A stretch of 64,000 nucleotides of DNA from Flavobacterium sp. Its GTDB lineage: Bacteria > Bacteroidota > Bacteroidia > Flavobacteriales > Flavobacteriaceae. Below, in pieces: positions 18,314-27,849 of this stretch (position 1 is its first letter; every line of letters starts with the position of its first letter). A model generated the notes under the pieces. The model was not told the DNA's origin. It saw only the letters and a program-made list of their open reading frames with translations, and searched no databases. A program made the position numbers and the translations under genes. The stretch is taken from assembly GCA_027484725.1 (NCBI GenBank), contig JAIXSK010000025.1, positions 1 through 64,000 on the forward strand, read 5' to 3'.

Positions 18314-19252
18314 TTATTTTAAATTTTGCAGCATCTCATCGGTAATGGCTGACAAATCAAAGCTGTGCTTCCAGTTCCAATCTTGGCGGGCACAAGAATC
18401 ATCTATACTCGCTGGCCAACTGTCGGCTATTTTCTGACGAAAATCTGGCTGATAACGGATGCTAAAATATGGCATCCGTTTTTTGATTTCAGCGGCAATT
18501 TCATGCGGAGTAAAACTAATGCCGGCTAAGTTGTATGACGAGCGGATTTTAATCTGATCATTCGGAGCCTGCATGATTTCTATAGTTGCACGAATCGCAT
18601 CGTCCATATACATCATCGGAAGTTTGGAATTTTCAGATAAAAAACACTCAAAAGTTCCTTCTTTCAAAGCTTTGTGGTAAATATCCACGGCGTAATCTGT
18701 GGTTCCGCCACCGGGCTCAGTGGTCCAACTAATCAAGCCCGGATAACGGATGCTGCGCACATCCACACCGTACTGATGATGATAATATTCGCACCATCGC
18801 TCTCCGGTTTGTTTAGAAATTCCGTACACCGTAGTCGGTTCCATGATGGTGTATTGCGGCGTGTTTTCTTTGGGCGTGGTCGGTCCAAAAACGGCAATGC
18901 TTGAAGGCCAAAATACTTTTTTGATTTTTCCGGCTTTGGCCAAATTGAGTACGTGAAAAAGAGAATTCATGTTCAAATCCCAAGCAAAGGCTGGGTTTTT
19001 TTCGGCTGTGGCTGATAATAATGCTGCCATCAAATACACATCGGTGATTTGATATTGCTCAATAAGGTGCTCAATTTGGTTGTAATCAAGTGCGTTGACT
19101 ACTTCAAAAATACCGTTGTTGACAATGTCGTTGTTGAGTTTTCGGATGTCAGATGCCACTACGTTTTCAACTCCGTACATGTTTCTGAGTCGGGTGGTTA
19201 GCTCGGTACCAATTTGTCCGCAAGCGCCAATAATGAGTATTTTGGTGTTCAT
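18314..19252 (-). CDS. NAD-dependent epimerase/dehydratase family, likely L-threonine 3-dehydrogenase (SDR type)
   Basis: ILIIGACGQIGTELTTRLR, VFWPSSIAVFGPTTPKENTPQYTIMEPTTVYGISKQTGERWCEYY, RYPGLISWTTEPGGGTTDYAVDIYH. Confidence 0.87.
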   Translation of the reverse strand: MNTKILIIGACGQIGTELTTRLRNMYGVENVVASDIRKLNNDIVNNGIFEVVNALDYNQIEHLIEQYQITDVYLMAALLSATAEKNPAFAWDLNMNSLFHVLNLAKAGKIKKVFWPSSIAVFGPTTPKENTPQYTIMEPTTVYGISKQTGERWCEYYHHQYGVDVRSIRYPGLISWTTEPGGGTTDYAVDIYHKALKEGTFECFLSENSKLPMMYMDDAIRATIEIMQAPNDQIKIRSSYNLAGISFTPHEIAAEIKKRMPYFSIRYQPDFRQKIADSWPASIDDSCARQDWNWKHSFDLSAITDEMLQNLK

Positions 19253-19392
19253 TTATTTTGGATTTGCGTGTAAAGATAAACCAATTTTGGCGGCTTAAAA
19301 TTCAAAATAATTCACAAAAACATAATTCAAACAACAATCAGTTGAATTTCTTTCGGTTTACCTTTGTAAATTTGCGGCTCAATGATTCAATA

Positions 19393-19974
19393 ATGACGGT
19401 AAAACACTTCTTGGTTTTTTGTGGGACGGTGCTGGCCATTGCTTGTCAGAAAACGGATGAACAAGAATTTATCCAGCAACAAAAAGCACAAGCAGCCAGA
19501 ACTTTGGTGCTGGGTGAAATTAAAAGAGGCTGGCATTTTCACACACCTTCCTTACGACCTGACACCCAAAATCTGGTGCGCAATTGGGCCGAACTCAGAC
19601 AATTCAGTTCTGAACTGGCGCAAGCTCCGGGCGCTTCGATTGGCGGATTTCAGCAAAAAGCTAAAACACTTTCAAAAAAGGCGGTAGAACTCAACAAAAG
19701 TATTCCGGCTGAATTTGACAAACCCGAAGTAAAATCGCGTATTGCGGCACTCACTACCAAAATCAATCAAATCAATTTATACATGAACATCCGCGAGATT
19801 CCGGCGGCAAAAATCACTGCGCTCGTGGCCGACGCAGATGCCGCTTGGTCTGCGTTGTATCGCGAGATGAATGAAATTGTCCAAAAAAGCAAAATTCCAC
19901 TTGAAGAAGGTGAATCTGACATTTTGATGATGCAAGACCCATCGCGTGCCATTCCGGATTTAGCCACCCAATAA
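19393..19974 (+). CDS. Hypothetical lipoprotein
   Basis: MTVKHFLVFCGTVLAIACQ lipobox; start at the internal ATG, with a TAAATTTG-like element just upstream. Confidence 0.65.
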   Translation: MTVKHFLVFCGTVLAIACQKTDEQEFIQQQKAQAARTLVLGEIKRGWHFHTPSLRPDTQNLVRNWAELRQFSSELAQAPGASIGGFQQKAKTLSKKAVELNKSIPAEFDKPEVKSRIAALTTKINQINLYMNIREIPAAKITALVADADAAWSALYREMNEIVQKSKIPLEEGESDILMMQDPSRAIPDLATQ

Positions 19975-19986
19975 AAGCCTATTCTA

Positions 19987-22900
19987 TTGAGCAAAAATAG
20001 CGTTATCCAGATTTTTGACGCTTCGGTAAAAGCCAAGCAAATCAGTGAAAACCTCAATCTTGACCGCAGCAAATTGCAGGTTAAAGGTTTGGTAGGTTCG
20101 GGCTTGTCGTTGGTTGTTCAGTCGGTCTTTAAACTAAGCAATCGCCCGTTTTTGCTGATTTTAAACGACAAAGAAGAAGCTGCATATCACCTCAATGACC
20201 TGGAACAAATGCTCTCTGAAGAAGACGTGCTTTTTTATCCGGGTTCGTATCGTAGACCTTATCAAATTGAAGAAACCGACAACGCCAATGTGCTCTTGCG
20301 CGCCGAGGTGCTCAACCGCATCAATTCGCGCAAAAAACCGGCGCTGATGGTCACCTATCCTGAAGCCTTATTTGAAAAAGTCGTGACCAAAAAAGAACTC
20401 GACAAAAACACCCTCAAAGTGGCGGTAGGAGATCAGATTTCTATTGAATTCATCAACGAAGTATTGTTTGAATACGAGTTTAAACGCGTAGATTTCATCA
20501 GCGAACCCGGCGAATTTTCAGTGCGCGGCGGCATCATTGATGTGTTTTCATTCTCAAACGATCATCCATACCGAATCGAGTTTTTTGGCAATGAAGTAGA
20601 CAGCATTCGAACCTTTGATGTTGAAACGCAATTGTCAATCGAAAAGAAAAAGAAGATTGCCATCATTCCGAATGTCGAGAACAAATTCTTCCAAGAATTG
20701 CGCGAGAGTTTTTTACAATACATTGAACCCAACACAGTTATTTGGATACAAAATACGCAACTGTTATCTTCAAAACTCGACAAGTTATTTGACAAAGCCA
20801 GTGAGATTTTTCAAAGCCTTGACGCAACGATTCAACAAGTAGAACCTGAGAAAATATTTTTGAACGGAAGCGCAATCATCAAACAAATATTTGATTTTTC
20901 GGCCATTGAACTCAGTCATGAAACGGTTTTTTCGGCGGCTAAAAAGTTTGAATTCTTGCAGCGACCGCAACCTTCGTTCAACAAACAATTTGATTTGCTT
21001 TTGAACGATTTGAGCGAGTTGCATTTTAATGGTTATAAAAATTATTTGTTCTGCAGCAATACTTCGCAAGAAAAGCGCTTCCACGATATTTTTGAAAGCC
21101 TTGAAGACGAAGGTCAGAGCTTGTCCAGCCGACAATACCACACAATTAACTTGCCTTTATACCAAGGTTTTATAGATGATGAAAACCAATTGGCTTGTTA
21201 TACCGACCATCAGATTTTTGAGCGCTACCATAAGTTCAGCATCAAAAACGGTTACGCCAAAAAACAAACCATTACACTCAAAGAACTCAACACTTTGGCT
21301 GTGGGTGATTATGTGACGCATATTGACCACGGCATCGGAAAATTTGGCGGTTTGCAAAAAATTCAAGTCGAAGGCAAAACCCAAGAAGCCATCAAACTGG
21401 TCTATGCCGACAACGATATAGTGTATGTGAGTATTCATTCGCTGCATAAAATTTCTAAATACAACGGAAAAGATGGTGCTCCGCCCAAAATTTACAAGCT
21501 GGGTTCGAGCGCCTGGAAAGTGCTCAAACAAAAAACCAAAGCGCGCGTCAAACACATCGCCTTCAATTTGATTCAACTCTACGCCAAACGCAAGCTTGAA
21601 AAAGGTTATCGCTATGCGCCGGACAGTTATATGCAAGCCGAACTCGAAAGCTCGTTTATATACGAAGACACGCCGGATCAACTCAAAGCAACGCAAGAAG
21701 TCAAAGCCGACATGGAGAGCGATCGCCCCATGGACCGACTGGTTTGTGGCGATGTCGGATTCGGCAAAACCGAGGTGGCCATACGTGCTGCTTTTAAAGC
21801 CGTTGACAACGGAAAACAAGTAGCCGTGCTGGTTCCGACGACTATTTTGGCATATCAGCATTTTAGAACTTTTTCAGATCGACTCAAAGATATGCCGGTA
21901 ACCATTGGTTATTTGAACCGATTTAGAACCGCCAAGCAAAAAACCGAAACGCTCCAACAACTCGCTGATGGCAAACTTGACATCTTGATTGGCACGCATC
22001 AATTGGTCAATAAAAATGTACAGTTTAAAGATTTGGGATTGCTCATTGTTGATGAGGAACAGAAGTTTGGGGTTAATGTCAAAGACAAACTCAAAACCAT
22101 TGCGGCCAATGTGGATACGTTGACTTTGACAGCCACGCCGATTCCGAGAACACTGCAATTTTCACTGATGGCTGCGCGTGATTTGTCGGTCATTTCAACG
22201 CCGCCGCCCAATCGATACCCGATTGAAACTAGCGTGGTGAGCTTTAATGAAGAACTCATTCGCGATGCCATTTCGTATGAAATTCAGCGCAACGGCCAGG
22301 TGTTTTTTATCAATAACCGCATTGAAAACATCAAAGAAGTAGCCGGGATGATTCAGCGTTTGGTGCCCGATGCCCGCGTGGGTGTGGGCCACGGACAAAT
22401 GGACGGCAGCAAACTCGAAGAACTTATGCTTGCGTTTATGACCGGAGAATTTGATGTTTTGGTATCCACCACCATCATTGAAAGCGGTCTGGACGTGCCC
22501 AATGCCAATACGATTTTCATCAACAATGCCAATAATTTCGGGCTTTCTGATTTGCATCAAATGCGCGGTCGTGTGGGCCGAAGCAATAAAAAGGCTTTCT
22601 GCTATTTTATCTGCCCGCCTTTCTCGGCCATGACCGAAGACGCCCGCAAACGCATCCATGCTTTGCAACAATACAGCGAACTGGGCAGTGGTTTTAACAT
22701 TGCTATGAAGGATTTAGAAATTCGGGGTGCAGGTGATTTACTCGGCGGAGAACAAAGCGGTTTTATCAATGAAATCGGTTTTGAAACCTACCAAAAAATC
22801 ATGAACGAGGCCATTGAAGAACTCAAAGAAAATGAGTTTAAGGAATTGTATGAGTCTGAACAAACTACAGAAAAAGACTATGTCAAAGACATGCAAATAG

Positions 22901-23346
22901 ACACGGATTTTGAGTTGCTCTTTCCCGATGAATACATCAATAATATATCTGAGCGCTTGAATTTGTACAACGAACTGAGCCAAATTAAAAACGAAGACGA
23001 ACTTAAATTGTTCGAAAACAAACTCATTGATCGATTCGGACCGCTTCCTAAACCAGCCGTATCACTACTCTCTAGCATCAAAATAAAATGGTTGGCCACT
23101 CATTTGGGCATTGAAAAACTCGTGCTCAAGCAAGGTAAAATGATTGGTTATTTTGTTTCGGATCAGCAGAGCGATTACTATACTTCAAATCAGTTTCACA
23201 AGGTGTTGCAGTTTGTTCAAAAACAAGCGCAATTGTGTCGTATGAAAGAAAAACAGACTTCATCAGGCTTGCGCTTGCTGATTACTTTTGAAAATGTCAA
23301 ATCCATCCGAAAAGCGCTCGAACTCATTGAGCTTATGGCCGCATAA
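19987..23346 (+). CDS. mfd: Transcription-repair coupling factor Mfd (TTG start)
   Basis: LVCGDVGFGKTEVAIRAAFKA, LLIVDEEQKFGV, TATPIPRTLQFSLMAARDLSVI, RGRVGRSNKKAFCYF, CarD-like RID domain LAVGDYVTHIDHGIGKFGGL. Confidence 0.97.
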   Translation: MSKNSVIQIFDASVKAKQISENLNLDRSKLQVKGLVGSGLSLVVQSVFKLSNRPFLLILNDKEEAAYHLNDLEQMLSEEDVLFYPGSYRRPYQIEETDNANVLLRAEVLNRINSRKKPALMVTYPEALFEKVVTKKELDKNTLKVAVGDQISIEFINEVLFEYEFKRVDFISEPGEFSVRGGIIDVFSFSNDHPYRIEFFGNEVDSIRTFDVETQLSIEKKKKIAIIPNVENKFFQELRESFLQYIEPNTVIWIQNTQLLSSKLDKLFDKASEIFQSLDATIQQVEPEKIFLNGSAIIKQIFDFSAIELSHETVFSAAKKFEFLQRPQPSFNKQFDLLLNDLSELHFNGYKNYLFCSNTSQEKRFHDIFESLEDEGQSLSSRQYHTINLPLYQGFIDDENQLACYTDHQIFERYHKFSIKNGYAKKQTITLKELNTLAVGDYVTHIDHGIGKFGGLQKIQVEGKTQEAIKLVYADNDIVYVSIHSLHKISKYNGKDGAPPKIYKLGSSAWKVLKQKTKARVKHIAFNLIQLYAKRKLEKGYRYAPDSYMQAELESSFIYEDTPDQLKATQEVKADMESDRPMDRLVCGDVGFGKTEVAIRAAFKAVDNGKQVAVLVPTTILAYQHFRTFSDRLKDMPVTIGYLNRFRTAKQKTETLQQLADGKLDILIGTHQLVNKNVQFKDLGLLIVDEEQKFGVNVKDKLKTIAANVDTLTLTATPIPRTLQFSLMAARDLSVISTPPPNRYPIETSVVSFNEELIRDAISYEIQRNGQVFFINNRIENIKEVAGMIQRLVPDARVGVGHGQMDGSKLEELMLAFMTGEFDVLVSTTIIESGLDVPNANTIFINNANNFGLSDLHQMRGRVGRSNKKAFCYFICPPFSAMTEDARKRIHALQQYSELGSGFNIAMKDLEIRGAGDLLGGEQSGFINEIGFETYQKIMNEAIEELKENEFKELYESEQTTEKDYVKDMQIDTDFELLFPDEYINNISERLNLYNELSQIKNEDELKLFENKLIDRFGPLPKPAVSLLSSIKIKWLATHLGIEKLVLKQGKMIGYFVSDQQSDYYTSNQFHKVLQFVQKQAQLCRMKEKQTSSGLRLLITFENVKSIRKALELIELMAA

Positions 23347-24030
23347 TCAGAAAAAATTGTGGATGTTTTCGGCTAAAAAAGCAACATCTATGAGCTCAAT
23401 GGCGTGCGGAACATCTTTGAGTACAATGCACTGAGCATGGGGCAGAAGGTGCGTCATATGCCGTGTTTCATCTATGCTGACCATTTGATCTTTGTCGCCC
23501 ACAGTAAGTAAAATCGGGGTTGCTATTTGCTCAAATTCTGCTGCGCTAAGCGGTGGGTTCGAACCCATTTGCAACATCATTTGCGCCGTTTTTTGCATGA
23601 GTTCAGGCCATGATTTTCCGTGGAGTTTTTCTAAACTTTTGGCCCATTGCGGCACTTTTTGCATCACTTTATCAGGCTGTAACATTTGGGTTTGTTGCAA
23701 CGAAATCTCCGGATTCCAATCCCATTTGGTACCCAAAGTAAAAATCTTATAAATTTTCTCTGGATGTTTGTGTGCCAAATAAACCGCCACATAACCGCCC
23801 ATACTATAGCCAAAAATATTTACTTTGTCTAGGTTGTTTTGGTTCAGATAATCGTTCACTTCATCAGCAAAAACGGCGATTGAAAAACCAGCTGATGACT
23901 CTTTGCTGCCGGCATGTCCTGAAAAATTAACCGTGTGTAATTCGTACTGCTTTTCTAAAACAGTTATCAGCGGTTTAAAGTAAGCTGCACTGCCAAGCGC
24001 TCCGTGTAAAAGCAATAATTTTGGTTTCAT
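23347..24030 (-). CDS. Alpha/beta hydrolase
   Basis: LLLHGALGSAAYF, VNIFGYSMGGYVAVYLA (GxSxG), C-terminal His (DVPHAIEL). Confidence 0.88.
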   Translation of the reverse strand: MKPKLLLLHGALGSAAYFKPLITVLEKQYELHTVNFSGHAGSKESSAGFSIAVFADEVNDYLNQNNLDKVNIFGYSMGGYVAVYLAHKHPEKIYKIFTLGTKWDWNPEISLQQTQMLQPDKVMQKVPQWAKSLEKLHGKSWPELMQKTAQMMLQMGSNPPLSAAEFEQIATPILLTVGDKDQMVSIDETRHMTHLLPHAQCIVLKDVPHAIELIDVAFLAENIHNFF

Positions 24031-24036
24031 AACGAT

Positions 24037-24060
24037 AAAAAAACCACTCCGAAGAGTGGC
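24037..24060 (-). terminator. Hairpin terminator
   Basis: Minus strand GCCACTCttcgGAGTGGTTTTTTT. Confidence 0.75.
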
Positions 24061-24065
24061 TATGA

Positions 24066-26249
24066 TTAGTTGGTTTTAACAATTTTAAAGTGGGCTTCTC
24101 TATCTCCGAATTTGAGTGTAAAGAAATAGGTTCCGCGCGCAAAAGATGACAAATCAACTTGTGCTGTAGGCTGATTGAGTTGTTTTTGATACAACAAACG
24201 ACCTTCCGGGTTATAGACCAAAATGTCATTTAAATTGAGTTGAGCCGATATGTTCAACAAACCTTTAGCCGGATTTGGCCAATAGGTAAAGTCAATGTCT
24301 GAATCAAATGAATTATTCGCAAGAGCGTTCTCGCACGCCACTGAGGCCACATAACCCGGAGCTGTAACTCCTCCGTCAGAATAAAACTTGAGGGTTAAAG
24401 AACCGTCTGCTGCGGTCGAGACAAATGGCCCCGGAATGCCGTTTCCGGTAAAACCACCACCGCTTAAATCTGGTGCGCTGGTTGAATTTCCATCATAGAC
24501 ATACAAATAATCATAATCTTGCTCGAGGTCAAATTCGGTAAATGTCAAACGGATTTTTTTGTTGGGTAAATTCGGGATGATGGTTCTTATATAGGTTTCT
24601 GAATCTTCGTAATTGTCATTGCTTCCGCCTGTATCCGTGAGGGTAATACCGCTGCAATAACTGGCCGAAGTAAGCACAATGGCTTTTTCATCCGGGGCTT
24701 GTAATCCGCCGCCGCACAATGGACGTACGCGCACTTTGTAATACTCATTAGCAGACAATCCGGTTGCGTTGTACGAGGGTGTGTTGACGTTGTTCCAAAC
24801 AATATTGGTACTGTCAAAAGGCGTAACGGCTACCTGCCAATTAGATGCGCCGGATGTGTCAACCCAACTAATTTGCGCTGCACCTCCGGTTACGTTGGTG
24901 GTAGAAATACTTGAAACTGTATTGATGCAGGTGTTGATGCAATCAGTGCTCAGACAGGTTCCGGCATTGACTTTCCCGAGAATTCTGGCAGCCGGCTGTG
25001 GCCCAAAACCATTAGAAAAGCTGATGCCGATGTTACCCAACAAATGACAATAACTCATGATGGTTCCTTTGACAGAATTAGAAGGTAAAGGTCCGGTATC
25101 GCAACTTCCTTCGGTGTAGTTAGAATTTGCTGTTGGGCCACAACCGTCAATAGCTGTGTTGTTGCCGTTCCAAACACAGGCATGTGTGTGCGGCGAACCC
25201 ATTAAATGCCCTAATTCATGAGTAATTACTTCAATGGTCCAAGAAAAGGTAGGAACCGTTTCATAATCAATAGACAAGTCAGAATAACTAAAATTGTCTT
25301 GGGTACAAATCCCGTTAATGCCCACCGCTACACCTCCTAAGCCTCCGTCGTCACGCCCCACTAGTTGGCCTAAATCACCGTCAAAAACCGGTCTGATTTC
25401 ATTGAATTTAAAAAGATAATCAGAAGAGGACGAACCAATTCCGTCATAAGGATCTGGAGTTGTCCAAATGTAAATTGACTTGATGGCTGTAGTGATTCCG
25501 TCGTTGTTGTAGATGGTTTGTACGTTGTTGAATACCGCAGTCATCCAATTGGTCGTGGCCGTTGTGCTGCTGCCATTGTCTTGATACAAATCGTTGTCTA
25601 CCTCAAAATAAATGGTTACGCATTTGGCGCTCAATGCATCATTGGACCTGTTATTCGGGTTCTGCTCTTGAGCCTCATCACGTGTGTGGCAGGTAAAATC
25701 GTGTTTGATTTTAAGCGCTGCATCTGAATAAACCACATAATCTGAAACATTATTTTTCTTGCGAACTTTGGCCACCACTACATTACCGATGCCTTCCGCT
25801 GATATAACACCATACAATTCGCCGTTAAAAAAACTAAAGGCCACCAATGAATTTTCATCGCCTTTAATGATTCCTCTGTAATACAACCCCGGATTGTATC
25901 CGACATTTCGTTGCGCGGGCGAATCTACATGAAATCCTTCGGCCAAAACATCTGCTCGATACATTTGAACCGTGATGTTATTGCGCTGATACGGAATGGT
26001 AATTTCAATCGTGTTTTTTCGGTCGGTCATCAACTGATGCAAAACATCCAATTGCAACTCAGCCGAACCCGCTTTGTCAACTGTCTTTTTAACCTCAGCA
26101 GACAATGGAATATTCGAATGCGAAAGCACTGAATATGAATAAAAGATTTCCTTTTTGGAAAGGAGTTCTTGCACTTGCTTGGCAACTCTTTTTTGAGCAA
26201 ACAAACAACCTGCAAAAACCAAAAGACCCAAAGTCAATAGTTTTTTCAT
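24066..26249 (-). CDS. Reprolysin/M12-like metzincin metallopeptidase with CUB-like region and T9SS type A sorting domain
   Basis: WTIEVITHELGHLMGSPHTHACVW zinc motif; CSGITLTDTGGSNDNYEDSETYIRTI CUB-like; C-terminal FTYWPNPAKGLLNISAQ...GTYFFTLKFGDREAHFKIVKTN. Confidence 0.88.
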   Translation of the reverse strand: MKKLLTLGLLVFAGCLFAQKRVAKQVQELLSKKEIFYSYSVLSHSNIPLSAEVKKTVDKAGSAELQLDVLHQLMTDRKNTIEITIPYQRNNITVQMYRADVLAEGFHVDSPAQRNVGYNPGLYYRGIIKGDENSLVAFSFFNGELYGVISAEGIGNVVVAKVRKKNNVSDYVVYSDAALKIKHDFTCHTRDEAQEQNPNNRSNDALSAKCVTIYFEVDNDLYQDNGSSTTATTNWMTAVFNNVQTIYNNDGITTAIKSIYIWTTPDPYDGIGSSSSDYLFKFNEIRPVFDGDLGQLVGRDDGGLGGVAVGINGICTQDNFSYSDLSIDYETVPTFSWTIEVITHELGHLMGSPHTHACVWNGNNTAIDGCGPTANSNYTEGSCDTGPLPSNSVKGTIMSYCHLLGNIGISFSNGFGPQPAARILGKVNAGTCLSTDCINTCINTVSSISTTNVTGGAAQISWVDTSGASNWQVAVTPFDSTNIVWNNVNTPSYNATGLSANEYYKVRVRPLCGGGLQAPDEKAIVLTSASYCSGITLTDTGGSNDNYEDSETYIRTIIPNLPNKKIRLTFTEFDLEQDYDYLYVYDGNSTSAPDLSGGGFTGNGIPGPFVSTAADGSLTLKFYSDGGVTAPGYVASVACENALANNSFDSDIDFTYWPNPAKGLLNISAQLNLNDILVYNPEGRLLYQKQLNQPTAQVDLSSFARGTYFFTLKFGDREAHFKIVKTN

Positions 26250-26306
26250 AGTAGATTTTTTTTCAAATATAGTAATTAAGTATTCAGGTTCAAACTAGTT
26301 GTGTTC

Positions 26307-26666
26307 TCAAAAATGAAAAAAAGCATCTTCTAAATGCTCTATGATGAACTCATTAGCTTTTTTGTGAATAGAAATAATATCAAATCGAACCGAAACATCC
26401 AAATTGTCATTGCGAACATAAGCATCAATGGCTTGTGTGAGCAGTTTGATTTTTTGCGGCTTGACAAATTCATGAGGAAGTCCAAAATCCACACTTGAGC
26501 GTGTTTTGACTTCAACCACCGCCAAAGTTGCACCTTTTAGAGCTATAATATCTACCTCAGCTTTTTGATAATACCAATTGGTTTCAAGAATTTGATACCC
26601 TTTTTCTTCAAGATAGGCTACGGCTCTTTGTTCGCCTTCTCTTCCGAGTTGGTTGTGCTCTGCCAT
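26307..26666 (-). CDS. YraN family protein (UPF0102, endonuclease-like fold)
   Basis: LGREGEQRAVAYLEEKGYQILETNWYYQKAEVDIIALKGATLAVVEVKTRSS. Confidence 0.92.
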   Translation of the reverse strand: MAEHNQLGREGEQRAVAYLEEKGYQILETNWYYQKAEVDIIALKGATLAVVEVKTRSSVDFGLPHEFVKPQKIKLLTQAIDAYVRNDNLDVSVRFDIISIHKKANEFIIEHLEDAFFHF

Positions 26667-26671
26667 AACTT

Positions 26672-27646
26672 TTACATAAAAGTAACCTCAGCAGCTGAAT
26701 CAGTTACGTTGACCTGAACCGTTTTGCCCAAAATGAGGGCTCGATTGTCTTTGATATGCCCGGCCGGAAAATTATAAATCACAGGTATTTTGGTGTCTTT
26801 GAGAACGTCTTGAATAATCTCGAGCGCGTCTTTTCCCCACGGAATTTCGTTGTCGTTCATGCTGGTCATTCCGCCCACTATTACTGCTTTGAGTCCGTCA
26901 AAATAGCCATTGCGTTTAAGGTTCATCATCATGCGATCAATATGATAAAGATACTCGTCTAAATCTTCAATGAACAAGATTTTTCCTTTGTAATCAAGCG
27001 CTGATTTTGAGCCGATGATGCTGTAAATCACCGATAAGTTTCCGCCCACGAGTTCGCCTTTTGCACTGCCTTTGCGGTTGAACGGATGCGCAGGGATTTT
27101 GTATTTCAAAGGTTCGCCGAAAAGTGCTTTTCGGAAACTTTCAAGAGCTTCGGGGCTGGCTTTCTCAAAACTTTGCGCCATAATCGCATGCAAGGTTTCA
27201 ATGCCCATTTGGTTGATGTGGCTGTGCAATACGGTCATATCGCTAAAACCCACCACCCATTTTGGCTTTTGCTTGAATTTTGAAAAATCAATTCGATCAA
27301 CAATCCGAACCGTTCCGTAGCCGCCTTTCGCACCGAGAATGGCTTTGATTTTTGGGTTGTCGAGCATTTGCTGAAAATCTTCGGCGCGCAACCAATCTGG
27401 CCCGGCCAATTGATGATCTTCTTTGCCGATGGTTTTGCCTAAAACCACATGTAATCCCCAGCTTTCAAGCATTTTGATGGCCGGTTTCAGGGCTGTTTCG
27501 TCAATTTTTCGGGCGGTGGCCAAAATGCCAATGGTATCGCCTTTTTGTAAAAATTCAGGTGTGATCATTTTTCGTTGTGCTAGAGAATGAGTGCTTGTGA
27601 AAACTCCGATGACAAGGCAGAGCGATATAAAGCGGAGGTTTTTCAT
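26672..27646 (-). CDS. LD-carboxypeptidase (S66 family)
   Basis: LGAKGGYGTVRIVDRIDF, PKWVVGFSDMTVLHSHI, LVGGNLSVIYSIIGS, LFIEDLDEYLYHIDRMM; signal peptide at internal Met (MKNLRFISLCLVIGVF). Confidence 0.9.
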   Translation of the reverse strand: MKNLRFISLCLVIGVFTSTHSLAQRKMITPEFLQKGDTIGILATARKIDETALKPAIKMLESWGLHVVLGKTIGKEDHQLAGPDWLRAEDFQQMLDNPKIKAILGAKGGYGTVRIVDRIDFSKFKQKPKWVVGFSDMTVLHSHINQMGIETLHAIMAQSFEKASPEALESFRKALFGEPLKYKIPAHPFNRKGSAKGELVGGNLSVIYSIIGSKSALDYKGKILFIEDLDEYLYHIDRMMMNLKRNGYFDGLKAVIVGGMTSMNDNEIPWGKDALEIIQDVLKDTKIPVIYNFPAGHIKDNRALILGKTVQVNVTDSAAEVTFM

Positions 27647-27700
27647 GAGTTGTTGGTTCGGTAAGCAAATATAATCATCTTGGGTATATGTTGTGGCGAA

Positions 27701-27790
27701 GGCTGATTTGCTAGCACTGATAGAAGCGGCATCCTTGGGCGGCCGGGTTGGCCCGCCCAAGATACAGCGGATAGCAGCAAATAGCTCCTG
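27701..27790. repeat. Dispersed intergenic repeat, copy D
   Basis: GCTGATTTGCTAGCACTGATAGAAGCGGCATCCTTGGGCGGCCGGGTTGGCCCGCCCAAGATACAGCGGATAGCAGCAAATAGCTCCTG; arm CTTGGGCGG/CCGCCCAAG. Confidence 0.75.
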
Positions 27791-27849
27791 ACAAAAAGCA
27801 TCAAAATCCGGATTCTATTGTTTATTTTTGCGGACAATTATTCCGACAC

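Noticed and set aside
21157-21861. 234-aa minus-strand ORF
   Set aside because: It lies wholly antisense to the mfd helicase region, with no recognisable protein pattern.
22195-22671. 158-aa minus-strand ORF
   Set aside because: Antisense to conserved mfd motifs; composition is typical of a shadow ORF.
24066-26249. Toxin or defence-associated protease
   Set aside because: T9SS sorting signal and housekeeping-like neighbours fit an ordinary secreted metzincin; no defence genes nearby.
27647-27760. N-terminal extension of the LD-carboxypeptidase ORF
   Set aside because: It runs into dispersed repeat copy D, and the internal Met begins a clear signal peptide.
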